Source: Serratia oryzae
Lineage (GTDB): Bacteria > Pseudomonadota > Gammaproteobacteria > Enterobacterales > Enterobacteriaceae
NCBI RefSeq assembly: GCF_001976145.1
Contig: NZ_MOXD01000001.1
Span: 372,001 to 436,000 of the forward strand
DNA length: 64,000 nt
Reading direction: 5' to 3'
How positions within the stretch are numbered: position 1 is the first letter of the stretch; the number at the start of each line of letters is the position of its first letter. Below, piece by piece: positions 27,419-36,444 of the stretch. The notes below the pieces were generated by a model. It was given only the letters and a program-made list of their open reading frames with translations. It had not been told where the DNA came from and ran no database searches. Position numbers and translations under genes: made by a program.

Positions 27419-27730
27419 TTAAAGTGCAACCACTTCATCAACCTGATGATGAAAAACGTAAGGATCGGAAATCAGGGCAAAAGCCTCATCGTCTGGGTAA
27501 GTCACCGCAACATGATAGTCCTCACCGGCAAAACATTTGATGGCCTGCAATGACTCCCAATAGGTGGCCAGAAAAAAATGTGCATACTCGCCCTGAATTT
27601 CCTGTCTGACAAAAGCACCACAATTGCCCGCAATAGATTCAGCGTGCTGAACGCCGGTAACCGCCAAATGCTCGGCAAATCCTTGTTGATAGGCTATAGG
27701 AACACAGCCGTGCCAAGTTCTGACGATCAT
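27419..27730 (-). CDS. Antibiotic biosynthesis monooxygenase (ABM)-like protein
   Basis: A 103-residue single-domain protein with the ABM/dimeric alpha-beta barrel pattern: opening strand IVRTWHGCVP, central AHFFLATYWESLQAIKCFAG and the following HVAVTYPDDEAF. Members include quinol monooxygenases and many uncharacterised proteins of this form; no cofactor site or substrate can be read. ATG 27730 is preceded by GGTGAG. It stands alone between the Rid gene and a small membrane protein. Confidence 0.75.
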   Translation of the reverse strand: MIVRTWHGCVPIAYQQGFAEHLAVTGVQHAESIAGNCGAFVRQEIQGEYAHFFLATYWESLQAIKCFAGEDYHVAVTYPDDEAFALISDPYVFHHQVDEVVAL

Positions 27731-27925
27731 AACTCACCAATTGAATATAAAATCGAAAATAATGAATAAATAACCTATCATGTTTTTAGCGCTCTACAAC
27801 ATCCCCTGGCATGATTTTTATACAAAGACAGTAAAAGCAAAAAAACTGCTGTTACCGCAGGCCCTCGCTATGCCGCCGACAGAAATATTCTGGTAATTTA
27901 CTGATGAGATACCGATCACGAATGG

Positions 27926-28201
27926 ATGATTATGCGGCAAAAACCGGTTCTGCACGAAGCCAGGCAGTTAAAACGCCTTAACGCAGCCACACGGCGGCAG
28001 TCACACGTCTATAAATGGATTGCCCTGATCGCCGGATTGGATGCGCTATTGGTGTTCGGGTATGACCGGGATATGCGTAATGTGACTTTTTCCACCGTGG
28101 TAGCGCTGGTATGCGGCTACTTGTGGATCCGCGATCGCAACAAAGCACGCAGTTACCGGCGTGAATACGATCGTAAATATGGCCAATCTCATGATGGTTA
28201 G
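27926..28201 (+). CDS. Small membrane protein of unknown function
   Basis: I do not recognise this 91-residue protein. It has a basic N-terminus, two predicted transmembrane segments (about 30-46 KWIALIAGLDALLVFGY and 52-67 VTFSTVVALVCGYLWI) and a strongly basic C-terminus rich in Arg, Lys and Tyr. The start could be ATG 27926 or 27932. Its 3' end is 22 bases from the GTG of the following HD-domain gene, suggesting co-transcription. Confidence 0.6.
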   Translation: MIMRQKPVLHEARQLKRLNAATRRQSHVYKWIALIAGLDALLVFGYDRDMRNVTFSTVVALVCGYLWIRDRNKARSYRREYDRKYGQSHDG

Positions 28202-28223
28202 CCCCACGAATCAGGAGTTATCT

Positions 28224-28889
28224 GTGCTTTCTTCCCTATTACCAACAGGATTGTTGCTCCCCTTTCAGCCCTATCAGGAATTGGCTCACGCCTTGTTACC
28301 ACTGACGCTTGATAGCGATGATGGTGCTCACGATATTGCCCATTTGCACCGCGTGTGGAAAAACGTCCGCCAGATCAGCCGTGATGAAGGGGGCGATCTG
28401 CGCATTCTTTGTGCAGCGGTTCTGTTGCATGACTGTGTGGCGGTAGAAAAGAACTCACCACAGCGCCCGCTGGCTTCTCGTCTGGCAGCAGAAAAGGCGG
28501 CCACCATACTGGCGGCGCTCGGTTGGGCTGCTACAGATATCGAAAAAACGGCGCATGCGATTGAGGCACACAGTTTTTCTGCTGCCATTCTCCCGCAAAC
28601 GCTGGAGGCCAAAATTCTGCAGGATGCCGATCGGCTTGATGCGCTGGGCATGATTGGCGTCGCCCGTTGCTTTTACATCGGTGGCCGCCTGCACCGCGCG
28701 CTTTACGATGCTGCCGATCCTCTGGCGCAGCGGCGTGAGTATGACGATCGGTGTTTCACTCTGGATCACTTTGAAACCAAGTTGTTTAAACTGCAGGAGG
28801 GGTTTCAAACCTCAACCGGCCGACGCATGGCCGCACAGCGTACGGCACGCATGCGTCGCTTCCTGAGCGAACTTCAAGAAGAAGTTTGA
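28224..28889 (+). CDS. HD-domain phosphohydrolase, YedJ-like
   Basis: A 221-residue metal-dependent phosphohydrolase of the HD superfamily. His36-Asp37 in GAHDIAHLHRVW, the HD pair in LLHDC (69-70) and the later Asp in LQDADRLDALG near 152 form the metal site. The end QTSTGRRMAAQRTARMRRF resembles E. coli YedJ. The substrate is unknown. GTG 28224 is chosen because AGGAG lies six bases before it; an open frame back to 28161 would overlap the upstream gene and has no ribosome site. It is probably in an operon with the preceding small membrane protein. Confidence 0.85.
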   Translation: MLSSLLPTGLLLPFQPYQELAHALLPLTLDSDDGAHDIAHLHRVWKNVRQISRDEGGDLRILCAAVLLHDCVAVEKNSPQRPLASRLAAEKAATILAALGWAATDIEKTAHAIEAHSFSAAILPQTLEAKILQDADRLDALGMIGVARCFYIGGRLHRALYDAADPLAQRREYDDRCFTLDHFETKLFKLQEGFQTSTGRRMAAQRTARMRRFLSELQEEV

Positions 28890-28960
28890 TAACTGCGCTG
28901 CAATATTTATGACGTAAATCCTGTACACTGCAAGTCAACTTCACAATACAGGTGGCGAAA

Positions 28961-29224
28961 ATGAAGAAACTGACGCTGAAAGACATGACAGAAAGCGAAC
29001 AACGTGAAGTAAAAACCGAGCTGGACAGAGCACGAAAAAACCAAGGTCGTCCGTTGACCAACACCGAACAGAACAAAGTGAAAGACGAGGCTATTGAACG
29101 CATCATGGCCGCACGTGAAAAAATTGCCAAAGCAACCCGGGCAGAACGCAAAGCCAATCGTGTGCAACCCACAAGCACAACCTTTAGCTGGACAGCCTCC
29201 ATCAGCACCCGCCCACATCGTTAA
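28961..29224 (+). CDS. DUF3811 family protein (YjbD-like)
   Basis: An 87-residue highly charged, mostly helical protein resembling E. coli YjbD (DUF3811): LTLKDMTESEQREVKTELDR, then GRPLTNTEQNKVKDEAIER and a C-terminal FSWTASISTRPHR. Function is unknown. ATG 28961 is used because AGGTGG precedes it at correct distance; a GTG nine bases earlier overlaps that ribosome site. An intrinsic terminator follows. Confidence 0.85.
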   Translation: MKKLTLKDMTESEQREVKTELDRARKNQGRPLTNTEQNKVKDEAIERIMAAREKIAKATRAERKANRVQPTSTTFSWTASISTRPHR

Positions 29225-29229
29225 ACGAG

Positions 29230-29251
29230 ACCCCGCCTCTGCGGGGTTTTT
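29230..29251 (+). terminator. Terminator after the DUF3811 gene
   Basis: ACCCCGC-CTCT-GCGGGGT then TTTT: strong intrinsic terminator. Confidence 0.92.
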
Positions 29252-29403
29252 ACTTGTCAGCACCAGGCTCACCAGAACCACGACCGTTGGAAAAATCATC
29301 CGTTAATTAAATTTTCTTGGTAAAACCGCTGTAATTTTAGCGCCAGAGAACTAGGATGAGAGGTTAGACACGTCTGTCACTCATCACTATCAAGGAGTTT
29401 TCG

Positions 29404-30009
29404 ATGAAATTGTTCTATAAAGCTGGCGCCTGTTCCTTATCACCACACATCATTCTGCGCGAAGCCGGGTTAGACTTTACGGCAGAAAAAGTCGATTTGG
29501 CGCAGAAGAAAACGGAAAGCGGTGCCGACTATCTGGCAATCAATCCAAAGGGACAAGTCCCAGCATTAGTGCTTGACGACGGTAGCCTGCTGACCGAAGG
29601 CGTCGCGATTGTGCAGTATCTGGCAGATCGCGTACCGGATCGTAACCTGATCCCAGCGGCTGGCACGCTCTCTCGCTACCACGCGATCGAATGGCTGAAC
29701 TATGTGTCAACCGAATTACATAAGGGTTTCAGCCCGCTGTTTAACCCGCAAACGCCGGACGAATACAAAACCATGGTGCGGGCAAAGCTGGAAAGCCAGT
29801 TCAGCTATCTGGATTCCGTGTTGGAGAAACAGCATTATCTGCTCGGCAGCCGCTTCAGCGTGGCGGACGCTTACCTGTTTACCATTCTGGGTTGGGCGTT
29901 CCATATGCAGTTCGATCTGAAGAAGTACCCGCATCTTTCAGCCTATTATGAACGTGTTGCGGCTCGCCCTGCGGTAGAAGCCACGTTACGTGCAGAAGGT
30001 CTGAAATAA
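29404..30009 (+). CDS. gstA: Glutathione S-transferase GstA
   Basis: Beta-class glutathione transferase, 201 residues as in E. coli. The N-terminal thioredoxin-like domain carries the catalytic/mixed-disulfide Cys10 in MKLFYKAGACSLSPHI and the cis-Pro in GQVPAL near 52; LTEGVAIVQYLAD near 62-74 supplies the glutathione gamma-glutamyl site. The all-helical domain follows, with FSVADAYLFTILGW near 152. ATG 29404 has AAGGAG upstream. It conjugates glutathione to electrophiles and also has peroxidase activity in known members. Convergent with pdxY. Confidence 0.97.
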   Translation: MKLFYKAGACSLSPHIILREAGLDFTAEKVDLAQKKTESGADYLAINPKGQVPALVLDDGSLLTEGVAIVQYLADRVPDRNLIPAAGTLSRYHAIEWLNYVSTELHKGFSPLFNPQTPDEYKTMVRAKLESQFSYLDSVLEKQHYLLGSRFSVADAYLFTILGWAFHMQFDLKKYPHLSAYYERVAARPAVEATLRAEGLK

Positions 30010-30016
30010 TCATTCA

Positions 30017-30041
30017 TCCCCCGGCGCACCTGGCCGGGGGA
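30017..30041. terminator. Hairpin between gstA and pdxY
   Basis: TCCCCCGGC/GCCGGGGGA, 9-bp GC-rich stem with a 7-nt loop between convergent genes. There is no long T-tract on either side. Confidence 0.6.
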
Positions 30042-30047
30042 TTGCGA

Positions 30048-30908
30048 CTACAGTTTTACCGCTTTAAAGCTGCAATCAGGCGTAACGATACGGTCCTGCG
30101 CGGCAACGACCTGCAGTTCGTACTCGCCCATGGCCTGCGTCACCCGCATCACGTCATAAACTGCCGCTGTAACGTGTTCCAAGGCTTTATCCAGCGCCAC
30201 GCCCTGTAACAGATTCACCAGTAACAAACCACTGGTCAGATCGCCCACGCCCACCGGCTGACGCGCACCAAAGTCCACTAACGGGCGGCTGATATGCCAG
30301 GCTTCATCACGCGTCACCAGCAGCATCTCAAAACAGCCGATATCATACCCGGCGCGGCTAAGGTGTTTCACCAACACCACTTGCGGGCCTTTGGCGATCA
30401 GCTCACGAGCCGCCTTGACTGCCTGTTCCACGCTGCTGATCTCCTGCCCACTCAGCAGTTCCAGCTCCAGCAGATTTGGTGCCACCATGTCGCTGCATGA
30501 CAGCGCCTGTTGGCACAGAAACTCGGCAACGCCCGGCGCCACAATGCAGCCCTTTTCCGGGTGCCCCATGACCGGATCGCAAAAATACCAGGCTTTGGGA
30601 TTGGCCTGCTTCACCTGCCGCACAATCTCCAGAATGTGGCTGCCCTGTTCCGGTGAGCCGATATAGCCACTCAGCACCGCGTCACAGTCTTTCAGCTTAT
30701 CAATCGCCGCAATCCCCTGCGCAATGTCGGTCAGATGGCTGGCGGGCATCACGCAGCCGGTCCATTCACCGTACTGCGTATGATTGGAAAACTGCACGGT
30801 GTTCAACGGCCAGACGTTGACCCCCATCCGGCGCATAGGAAACTCTGCCGCACTGTTCCCAGCGTGACCAAAAACCACATGCGATTGTATAGAAAGAATA
30901 TTTTTCAT
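30048..30908 (-). CDS. pdxY: Pyridoxal kinase PdxY
   Basis: ATP-dependent kinase of the vitamin B6 salvage pathway that phosphorylates pyridoxal to PLP; 286 residues. It has the ribokinase-fold features [13 protein letters not shown] near 6-18, the substrate-lid region [15 protein letters not shown] near 37-51, [16 protein letters not shown] near 108-123 and the anion-hole motif [11 protein letters not shown] near 220-230 with the catalytic Asp. ATG 30908 is used (a TTG precedes it directly). It follows tyrS on the same strand, with a terminator between, as in E. coli. Confidence 0.96.
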   Translation of the reverse strand: MKNILSIQSHVVFGHAGNSAAEFPMRRMGVNVWPLNTVQFSNHTQYGEWTGCVMPASHLTDIAQGIAAIDKLKDCDAVLSGYIGSPEQGSHILEIVRQVKQANPKAWYFCDPVMGHPEKGCIVAPGVAEFLCQQALSCSDMVAPNLLELELLSGQEISSVEQAVKAARELIAKGPQVVLVKHLSRAGYDIGCFEMLLVTRDEAWHISRPLVDFGARQPVGVGDLTSGLLLVNLLQGVALDKALEHVTAAVYDVMRVTQAMGEYELQVVAAQDRIVTPDCSFKAVKL

Positions 30909-30963
30909 CAAAACGACCTGACCATAGACACCGTCACAGGGAATATTCGCTCCCTGACCCCGT

Positions 30964-30991
30964 CAAAATAAAGGGGCCATCACGGCCCCTT
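30964..30991 (-). terminator. tyrS terminator
   Basis: On the minus strand AAGGGGCC-GTGAT-GGCCCCTT is followed by TATTTT, 15 bases after the tyrS stop. Confidence 0.88.
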
Positions 30992-31005
30992 ACATACCTG
31001 GCTTA

Positions 31006-32280
31006 TTATTGCCAATCAACCAGACAGTAGTGCTTTTTACCGCGACGCAGCAGCGTGTAGCGGCCAAACAGACGATCGCCATCGGTAAACTGGTATTCTG
31101 GATTAGCCTGTTTCTCGCCGTTGATGGTCACCGCATTGGAGCTAATCATGGTGCGCGCCTGGCCGCGAGACGGCACCAGTTCCGCATTGACCAGCGCCTG
31201 CTGCAGATCGGCATCGCTTTCCAGCTTGATGGTCGGCATGCCGTCCTGCGCCAATTGCGCAAAGTCTGCGGCTGTCATGTCATGCAATGCGCCAGAGAAC
31301 AGGCTCTGGGTAATGCGCTTGGCTGCCGCCAGCCCTTCTGGGCCATGCACCATGCCGGTGACTTCTTCCGCCAGCACGTACTGAGCGCGCGGTGCTTTGC
31401 CACTGTTCTTGTCTTCCTCTTCCAGCGCGTTGATCTCTTCGATGCTCAGGAAGGTGAAGAACTTCAGGAAGCGATACACATCGGCATCTGCGGTGTTGAT
31501 CCAGAACTGGTAGAACTTGTACGGGCTGGTTTTCTCCGGTGCCAGCCAGACTGCGCCCCCCTCGGTTTTGCCGAATTTGGTGCCATCCGCTTTGGTGATC
31601 AACGGCACCGTCAGGCCAAATACCTGTTTCTGATGCATACGACGGGTCAGATCGATACCCGAGGTGATGTTACCCCACTGATCGGAACCGCCAATCTGCA
31701 GTTCAACCTGATGGCGGTTGTACAGTTCGGCAAAGTCAAAACCCTGCAGCAGGTTATAAGAAAACTCGGTGAAAGAGATGCCTGAATCATCGCGGTTCAG
31801 ACGCTGTTTCACCGCTTCCTTGTTGATCATCTGGTTAACCGAGAAATGTTTACCGATATCACGCAGGAAGCTCAGCACGTTCATGCCACCGAACCAGTCG
31901 TAGTTGTTTGCCGCGATCGCGCTGTTGCTGCCGCAATCAAAATCGAGGAAAGGAGAAACCTGTTTACGGATTTTTTCGACCCATTCGTTAACCGTTTCCG
32001 TGGTGTTCAGCTTGCGCTCCGCGGCTTTAAAGCTGGGATCGCCAATCATACCGGTGGCACCACCGACCAGCGCGACCGGCTTATGACCAGCCAGTTGGAA
32101 ACGCTTCAGGCACAGCAGAGGTACCAGATGGCCCAAGTGCAAGCTGTCAGCGGTCGGATCGAAGCCGCAATACAGTGCAATTGGCCCTTGCGCCAGCCGC
32201 TCTGCTAACGCTTCCTCGTCCGTCACCTGGGCTATCAGGCCCCGCTCTTGCAATTGTTGAATCAGGTTGATGCTAGCCAT
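31006..32280 (-). CDS. tyrS: Tyrosyl-tRNA synthetase
   Basis: Class I aminoacyl-tRNA synthetase that charges tRNA-Tyr; 424 residues, identical in length to E. coli. The HIGH-type motif is HLGH (48-51), preceded by [10 protein letters not shown]; the KMSKS-type loop is KFGKT near 235. The C-terminal S4 RNA-binding domain (about 355-424) ends with [21 protein letters not shown] 32280 follows GGAGAAATTG; an open frame to 32373 is unsupported and would run through the repeat at 32365. Convergence with no other gene; it is flanked by pdxH and pdxY. Confidence 0.98.
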   Translation of the reverse strand: MASINLIQQLQERGLIAQVTDEEALAERLAQGPIALYCGFDPTADSLHLGHLVPLLCLKRFQLAGHKPVALVGGATGMIGDPSFKAAERKLNTTETVNEWVEKIRKQVSPFLDFDCGSNSAIAANNYDWFGGMNVLSFLRDIGKHFSVNQMINKEAVKQRLNRDDSGISFTEFSYNLLQGFDFAELYNRHQVELQIGGSDQWGNITSGIDLTRRMHQKQVFGLTVPLITKADGTKFGKTEGGAVWLAPEKTSPYKFYQFWINTADADVYRFLKFFTFLSIEEINALEEEDKNSGKAPRAQYVLAEEVTGMVHGPEGLAAAKRITQSLFSGALHDMTAADFAQLAQDGMPTIKLESDADLQQALVNAELVPSRGQARTMISSNAVTINGEKQANPEYQFTDGDRLFGRYTLLRRGKKHYCLVDWQ

Positions 32281-32364
32281 CAATTTCTCCATGTATAAAC
32301 GAATGCACCTTTGCCGGTACACGGCCCTCGCCCATTGGCGAAAGAATAAAATTCGGGGTAGCGT

Positions 32365-32422
32365 TATACCCAATGCATTTCAAGCTGCAACCAGGGCACA
32401 GTTTGAAAAAACGAAGGGTATA
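32365..32422. repeat. ERIC-end-like short palindrome (copy D, 58 bp)
   Basis: TATACCCAATGCATTTCAAG and terminal GGGTATA match the outer ends of the ERIC family, but the centre is unrelated. It lies between tyrS and pdxH. Confidence 0.5.
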
Positions 32423-32475
32423 GAATAAAGCGCCAGCGGCATCAGCACCAGCGCTTAAGGGGGATTTTCCGTCTG

Positions 32476-33129
32476 TCAGGGTGCCAGTCGGTCAATTTTC
32501 CAGTCATTTCCATCCCGCTGATACAAAAAGCGGTCATGCAGGCGGTGTTCACCCCCCTGCCAGAATTCGACAGAATCAAATTTGACCCGAAAACCACCCC
32601 AGAAGCTGGGTAATGGCACTTCGCCCTGCTGGAATTTTTGCTTCAGCTCGAGGAATTTACTTTCCAACACGCCGCGCGCTGAAATGCGCGATGACTGCTG
32701 CGACACCCAGGCACCGATCTGGCTATCTTTAGGGCGACTGCTGAAATACTTCATCACCTCCAGCGTCGACAAACGCTCGGCCTGACCGAGGAAGATCACT
32801 TGGCGATCGAGCATGTGCCATGGAAACAGCAGGCTGATACGCGGGTTTTTCGCCAATTGTTGCGCCTTGCGGCTGCCCAGGTTGGTGTAAAACACCAGCC
32901 CCTGATCATCAACGTGCTTGAGCAGCACAATACGCTGAAAAGGCTGCCCCTGCTCATCCACCGTGGCCACGCACATGGCGGTAGGATCGGCCAGACGTGC
33001 CTCACAGGCCTGTTTCAACCAACGTTCGAACAACTCGAGAGGATTGGCGGTCAGATCGCTGCGGCGCAGGCCACCACGGGTGTATTCGCGGCGCAGGTCC
33101 GCAACATCAAACTCATTATTATCAGTCAT
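32476..33129 (-). CDS. pdxH: Pyridoxamine/pyridoxine 5'-phosphate oxidase
   Basis: FMN-dependent oxidase that makes PLP, last step of B6 synthesis and salvage; 217 residues. Conserved segments are [14 protein letters not shown] near 15-28, [17 protein letters not shown] near 55-71 and [17 protein letters not shown] near 79-95 for FMN binding, and the C-terminal FWGGFRV and [14 protein letters not shown] that contact PLP. ATG 33129 gives MTDNNEFD; the ATG at 33141 lacks support. Together with pdxY two genes away it gives this locus two B6 functions. Confidence 0.97.
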   Translation of the reverse strand: MTDNNEFDVADLRREYTRGGLRRSDLTANPLELFERWLKQACEARLADPTAMCVATVDEQGQPFQRIVLLKHVDDQGLVFYTNLGSRKAQQLAKNPRISLLFPWHMLDRQVIFLGQAERLSTLEVMKYFSSRPKDSQIGAWVSQQSSRISARGVLESKFLELKQKFQQGEVPLPSFWGGFRVKFDSVEFWQGGEHRLHDRFLYQRDGNDWKIDRLAP

Positions 33130-33193
33130 CTGGGATATCAACCAACCGGTGAATTCGTAGGGACATTCTGCGCCTGCGGCGGCAGAATCTCAA

Positions 33194-33493
33194 TTAATCT
33201 GATGCCAGCATGCAATCACTCATGATCACCCTACCGTTGCGTTCAACAAACGCATGGGGCCCTTTCGTCCAGAATCTGTACTTGCCGTCGCTGTATTGAG
33301 CCTCCGCGGCCCGTGTTAGCTGCAGCCGCTCTCCATCCATCAGGAAGCTGGCCGTGTTCTCTTCAGCGTTCAACGCCACGGTCAGCGGTGTCGTGCCACA
33401 TTGATAATGCAACGTCTGATTGTTCCTCTGCGGTATCACATGACTACAACCCGCCAACAGCAGAGCTACAACGGCAATCACGATCTTCTTCAT
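33194..33493 (-). CDS. mliC: Membrane-bound C-type lysozyme inhibitor MliC
   Basis: A 99-residue outer-membrane lipoprotein (E. coli YdhA). The lipobox LLAG-C places the lipidated Cys at 16 after MKKIVIAVVALLLAG. The mature domain has YQCGTTPLTVALNAEENTA, a disulfide-forming Cys pair (Cys32 and the C-terminal Cys94 in IMSDCML) and GPHAFVERNG, typical of MliC/PliC, which insert a loop into the lysozyme active site. ATG 33493 is preceded by GGAGTAAC. It lies between pdxH and anmK as in E. coli. Confidence 0.92.
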   Translation of the reverse strand: MKKIVIAVVALLLAGCSHVIPQRNNQTLHYQCGTTPLTVALNAEENTASFLMDGERLQLTRAAEAQYSDGKYRFWTKGPHAFVERNGRVIMSDCMLASD

Positions 33494-33538
33494 GGTGTTA
33501 CTCCTTGGGACATTCAGCCTCCGTTTATCCTAACAGAG

Positions 33539-34660
33539 CTAACGGTGTCCCAACGGCAAAACCGGATAAATCCCACCCAGCAGCGTCTCGTGGCTGGCAC
33601 CGGTCACCGAAGGCAGGTTGCCAGGTAGCCCAGACAGCGTCCTGAAAGCCAGCCAGGCAAAGGCCAGCGCCTCCATCGCATCACCACTGACTCCAAAACG
33701 GTCGGTCGAAGCCACTTCAGTGCCAGGCAATAAGGCAGACATCCTAGCCATCAGCGCTGGATTACGCGCGCCACCACCGCACACCAACAGCCGTTCGCAG
33801 CCCCCTGCCAGCAGCACCTGTTCACAAATGGTGGTTGCCGTCAGTTCCAGCAGCGTTGCCATCACATCCACCGGGCTGATCCCCGGCAGCATAGCCAGTT
33901 GTTGCTCCAGCCAACTGATGTTGAAGTACTCGCGCCCGGTGCTTTTCGGCGCAGGCAACGCAAAATAGGGATCGGTGAGCATTTGCTGCAACAGCGGCAG
34001 GCAGACCCGCCCTTCCGTCGCCCAGAGGCCATCTTTGTCATACGGTTGAGCACGATGCCGCCATACCCAGGCATCCAGCAGCATGTTCCCCGGCCCGGTA
34101 TCAAAACCGCGCACCGGAACCCCAGGCAACAGCAACGAAAGATTGGCGATGCCGCCGATATTCAGCACCATCCGCCGTTCCATGGGATGCGCCAGCAGCG
34201 CCTGGTGAAACGCCGGCACCAGTGGTGCGCCCTGGCCACCATAGGCCATATCGCGCCGCCGGAAGTCGCCCACTGTGGTGATATTGGTCAGCGCAGCCAC
34301 GCGGTTATTGTCACCCAATTGCAAAGAAAACCGCAGATCACCCGCAGGCTCATGCCACACCGTTTGCCCGTGGCAACCAATGGCGGTGACCTCATGCGCT
34401 GGAACATCGGCCTGTTTCAGCAAGCCCAAAACCGCTTCACCAAACAGGTTACCCAATTGCGCATCTAACCGACCAATGGCCGCCAGCGTGGTCTGCTGCC
34501 CCTGGCACATCGCCAAAATATCCTTCTTCAATTGAACCGGCATAGGGTGATGATAGCTGGCCTGCTGCGCCACCATACGCCCGTCGATTGCGGCAAGAAC
34601 CACATCAACCCCATCCAGACTGGTACCAGACATGACACCGATATAGCGGCCTGACTTCAT
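33539..34660 (-). CDS. anmK: Anhydro-N-acetylmuramic acid kinase
   Basis: Cytosolic kinase that opens and phosphorylates 1,6-anhydro-MurNAc to MurNAc-6-phosphate during peptidoglycan recycling; 373 residues. The ATP-binding ASKHA-type motif [14 protein letters not shown] lies at about 8-21; [11 protein letters not shown] near 94-104 and [13 protein letters not shown] near 178-190 carry the catalytic Asp region, and [17 protein letters not shown] near 290 closes the fold. ATG 34660 follows GGATATTGCT. It stands upstream of mliC on the same strand, linking two cell-wall-related genes. Confidence 0.96.
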   Translation of the reverse strand: MKSGRYIGVMSGTSLDGVDVVLAAIDGRMVAQQASYHHPMPVQLKKDILAMCQGQQTTLAAIGRLDAQLGNLFGEAVLGLLKQADVPAHEVTAIGCHGQTVWHEPAGDLRFSLQLGDNNRVAALTNITTVGDFRRRDMAYGGQGAPLVPAFHQALLAHPMERRMVLNIGGIANLSLLLPGVPVRGFDTGPGNMLLDAWVWRHRAQPYDKDGLWATEGRVCLPLLQQMLTDPYFALPAPKSTGREYFNISWLEQQLAMLPGISPVDVMATLLELTATTICEQVLLAGGCERLLVCGGGARNPALMARMSALLPGTEVASTDRFGVSGDAMEALAFAWLAFRTLSGLPGNLPSVTGASHETLLGGIYPVLPLGHR

Positions 34661-35027
34661 AGCAATATCCTTTTTATCCCTACGATGCTGAAAACAGATA
34701 ACTGATTAAATAAACCAGAATTCCACGATTAACGCCATGAATCATGATGATTTTTTACACTCTGTCAGCCAAGTGGCTATTTTAGGCTGGCAACGGGCGA
34801 CACGTTCGGTAATTAATAACAACAAAAAATTACGCTTATTTTCCCCCTGCTCTGTTATAAAGCTAAACCACCGTTTATTATTGGTTGAAGAGAGAAAAGT
34901 TAAGCTGTGCACAGTAGCAAGTTATCGAGATTATCGCGTGCGTTCGGCTCTACTTGTTGAAACATTTTCATTAAGCCTGTCTCAGGCAATTTGCCTGAAT
35001 CGGGATTACCAACCGCAGGAGTTTTAT
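34661..35027. other. anmK-slyB intergenic region
   Basis: 367 bases, AT-rich. It includes the predicted PhoP box and -10 of slyB (34872-34906) and leaves a leader of about 115 bases before slyB. A frame open from 34737 through slyB is a readthrough artefact with no family similarity. Confidence 0.6.
34872..34906 (+). promoter_or_regulatory. PhoP box and -10 of slyB
   Basis: CGTTTA-N5-GGTTGA (34872-34888) fits the PhoP direct repeat (T/G)GTTTA-N5-(T/G)GTTTA with one mismatch per half. TAAGCT (34901-34906) lies exactly 12 bases downstream, the spacing of PhoP-activated promoters. slyB is a known PhoPQ target in E. coli. Confidence 0.6.
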
Positions 35028-35492
35028 ATGATCAAGCGTTTTCTCGTCGTTGCTCTCGCCGGAATCACGCTGGCAGGATGTGCAGACCCTACAACATCCG
35101 GTGACGTTTATTCAGCCTCTCAGGCCAAACAAGTCCAGACCGTCACCTTTGGTACCTTGGTGTCTGTACGCCCGGTGCAAATTCAGGGTAGTGAAACGGC
35201 TAACACTATTGGCGCTATCGGTGGTGCCGTACTGGGTGGTCTCCTGGGGAATACCGTTGGCGGCGGTACTGGCCGCACGTTGGCAACAGCAGCAGGCGCG
35301 GTCGCCGGTGGCGTAGTGGGTAACAGCGTAGGGAGCGTGGCTGCCCGTTCTAACGGCGTCGAACTGGAAATCAGAACCGACAATAAAGAAAACATCGTTG
35401 TGGTTCAAAGAGCGGGTTCCACTCAATTCAGCCCAGGGCAACGTGTCCGTATGGCGCGAAACGGCAGCACCGTTACCGTTTCCCCTCTGTAA
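35028..35492 (+). CDS. slyB: Outer-membrane lipoprotein SlyB
   Basis: A 154-residue lipoprotein: the lipobox ITLAG-C puts the lipidated Cys at 18. The mature part contains the 17-kDa surface-antigen/glycine-zipper motif GAIGGAVLGGLLGNTVGGGT (about 61-80) and a second glycine-rich helix, then a beta-rich C-terminus. In E. coli SlyB encloses outer-membrane proteins in stress-induced nanodomains under PhoPQ control. ATG 35028 has AGGAG at ideal distance. Convergent with slyA, sharing a strong terminator. Confidence 0.96.
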   Translation: MIKRFLVVALAGITLAGCADPTTSGDVYSASQAKQVQTVTFGTLVSVRPVQIQGSETANTIGAIGGAVLGGLLGNTVGGGTGRTLATAAGAVAGGVVGNSVGSVAARSNGVELEIRTDNKENIVVVQRAGSTQFSPGQRVRMARNGSTVTVSPL

Positions 35493-35513
35493 GCGCTTAA
35501 TACTTTCCTGAAC

Positions 35514-35546
35514 CTAAAACCGGAGGCACTTAACCTCCGGTTTTAG
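35514..35546. terminator. Bidirectional terminator between slyB and slyA
   Basis: CTAAAACCGGAGG/CCTCCGGTTTTAG, perfect 13-bp stem with a CACTTAA loop; A-runs and T-runs on both sides make it functional in both directions. Confidence 0.93.
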
Positions 35547-35593
35547 CGTTATTGAGGCTGAGGAAAGGTAGCTCAAGAAAGGCGCTAAGTTTG

Positions 35594-36025
35594 TTATTTT
35601 TCTTGCAGTTCAATAATGTTTTGCTCAAGTTTGCCAATCAAACCGACCAAAAGTCTGACTTCATCTACCGAGATCCCACTGAGGATTTCACCTCTTGTCA
35701 CGGTAATCACATTGTCCACTTCCCGAATAATCGGCTCGGCAGCTTCGGTCAGTTTAATACGTTTCGCACGCCGATCGTTTGCGCAGGTATGGCGGGTGAT
35801 CAGGCCCTTCTCTTCCAGTTGATCCAAGGTCCGAACCAGAGAAGGTTGTTCAATACCGATCGCCTTTGCGAGTTGAATTTGCGACTGTTCAGGTGGTAAC
35901 CGATTGATATTGTACAAGGTAAACCAATGCGTTTGAGTGAGCTCCAGCGGTTTGAGCCGATGGTCGATCAACGCACGCCAGACACGAACCAAACGTGCTA
36001 AATCTGAACCTAAAGTTGACTCCAC
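35594..36025 (-). CDS. slyA: MarR-family regulator SlyA
   Basis: Winged-helix transcription factor of 143 residues, a dimer that counteracts H-NS and controls envelope and virulence genes. [20 protein letters not shown] opens the dimer interface; the winged helix includes [20 protein letters not shown] near 50-69 and [13 protein letters not shown] near 84-96 (wing). GTG 36025 is the start, with GGAGGGGG just upstream. The palindrome TTAGCATGCTAG at 36042-36053 indicates autoregulation. Divergent from ydhIJK as in E. coli, where SlyA also affects that operon. Confidence 0.97.
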   Translation of the reverse strand: MESTLGSDLARLVRVWRALIDHRLKPLELTQTHWFTLYNINRLPPEQSQIQLAKAIGIEQPSLVRTLDQLEEKGLITRHTCANDRRAKRIKLTEAAEPIIREVDNVITVTRGEILSGISVDEVRLLVGLIGKLEQNIIELQEK

Positions 36026-36041
36026 TTCCCCCTCCTTATAA

Positions 36042-36053
36042 TTAGCATGCTAG
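36042..36053. promoter_or_regulatory. SlyA operator
   Basis: TTAGCATGCTAG matches the SlyA site TTAGCAAGCTAA in 10 of 12 positions. It is 16 bases upstream of the slyA start and also faces ydhI. Confidence 0.6.
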
Positions 36054-36204
36054 CATTACACTCCAGAGTGTAAACTATTTTGGGTAAGTCATATTAAAAA
36101 CACAAATGTATATAATCTATATTGCAAAAATAGCCACCCAATTTAGCAGTAATTGGTTATCCTCTGGCAAATATCTATCATATTCACTCATAGGGATTGT
36201 TAAT

Positions 36205-36441
36205 GTGAATGCATCCTGGTTCCACTCTGCATCACCCCTACCCGATTTGGTGCTCGGTGCCTCGCTTTATTTCCCTCCCATATTTAAAGCGTTTCTGCTC
36301 GGGTTAGTATTTTGGCTGCTGATTCACCATCTGCTGCGTGACTGGATCTATTCTGGCGAAATCTGGCACCCCATGTTGATGGATCTGTCCATTTTCGTCA
36401 TTGCCGTCAGCGGCGCCCTGTGGATTTTAGCGAGTTGGTAG
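36205..36441 (+). CDS. ydhI: DUF1656 membrane protein YdhI
   Basis: A 78-residue inner-membrane protein, the same length as E. coli YdhI. After [18 protein letters not shown] come two hydrophobic segments (about 22-42 and 56-76). GTG 36205 is preferred over ATG 36106 because AGGGA precedes it with 8-nt spacing and the resulting length matches the family. It accompanies an HlyD-type adaptor (ydhJ) and an FUSC permease (ydhK), the usual AaeX-AaeA-AaeB arrangement of aromatic-acid efflux systems. Confidence 0.88.
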   Translation: MNASWFHSASPLPDLVLGASLYFPPIFKAFLLGLVFWLLIHHLLRDWIYSGEIWHPMLMDLSIFVIAVSGALWILASW

Positions 36442-36444
36442 CTT

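Noticed and set aside
34737-35027. Open frame extending slyB upstream by about 97 codons
   Set aside because: No ribosome site, no family similarity; the lipoprotein signal starts at 35028 with AGGAG, and the extension would run through the PhoP box and promoter.
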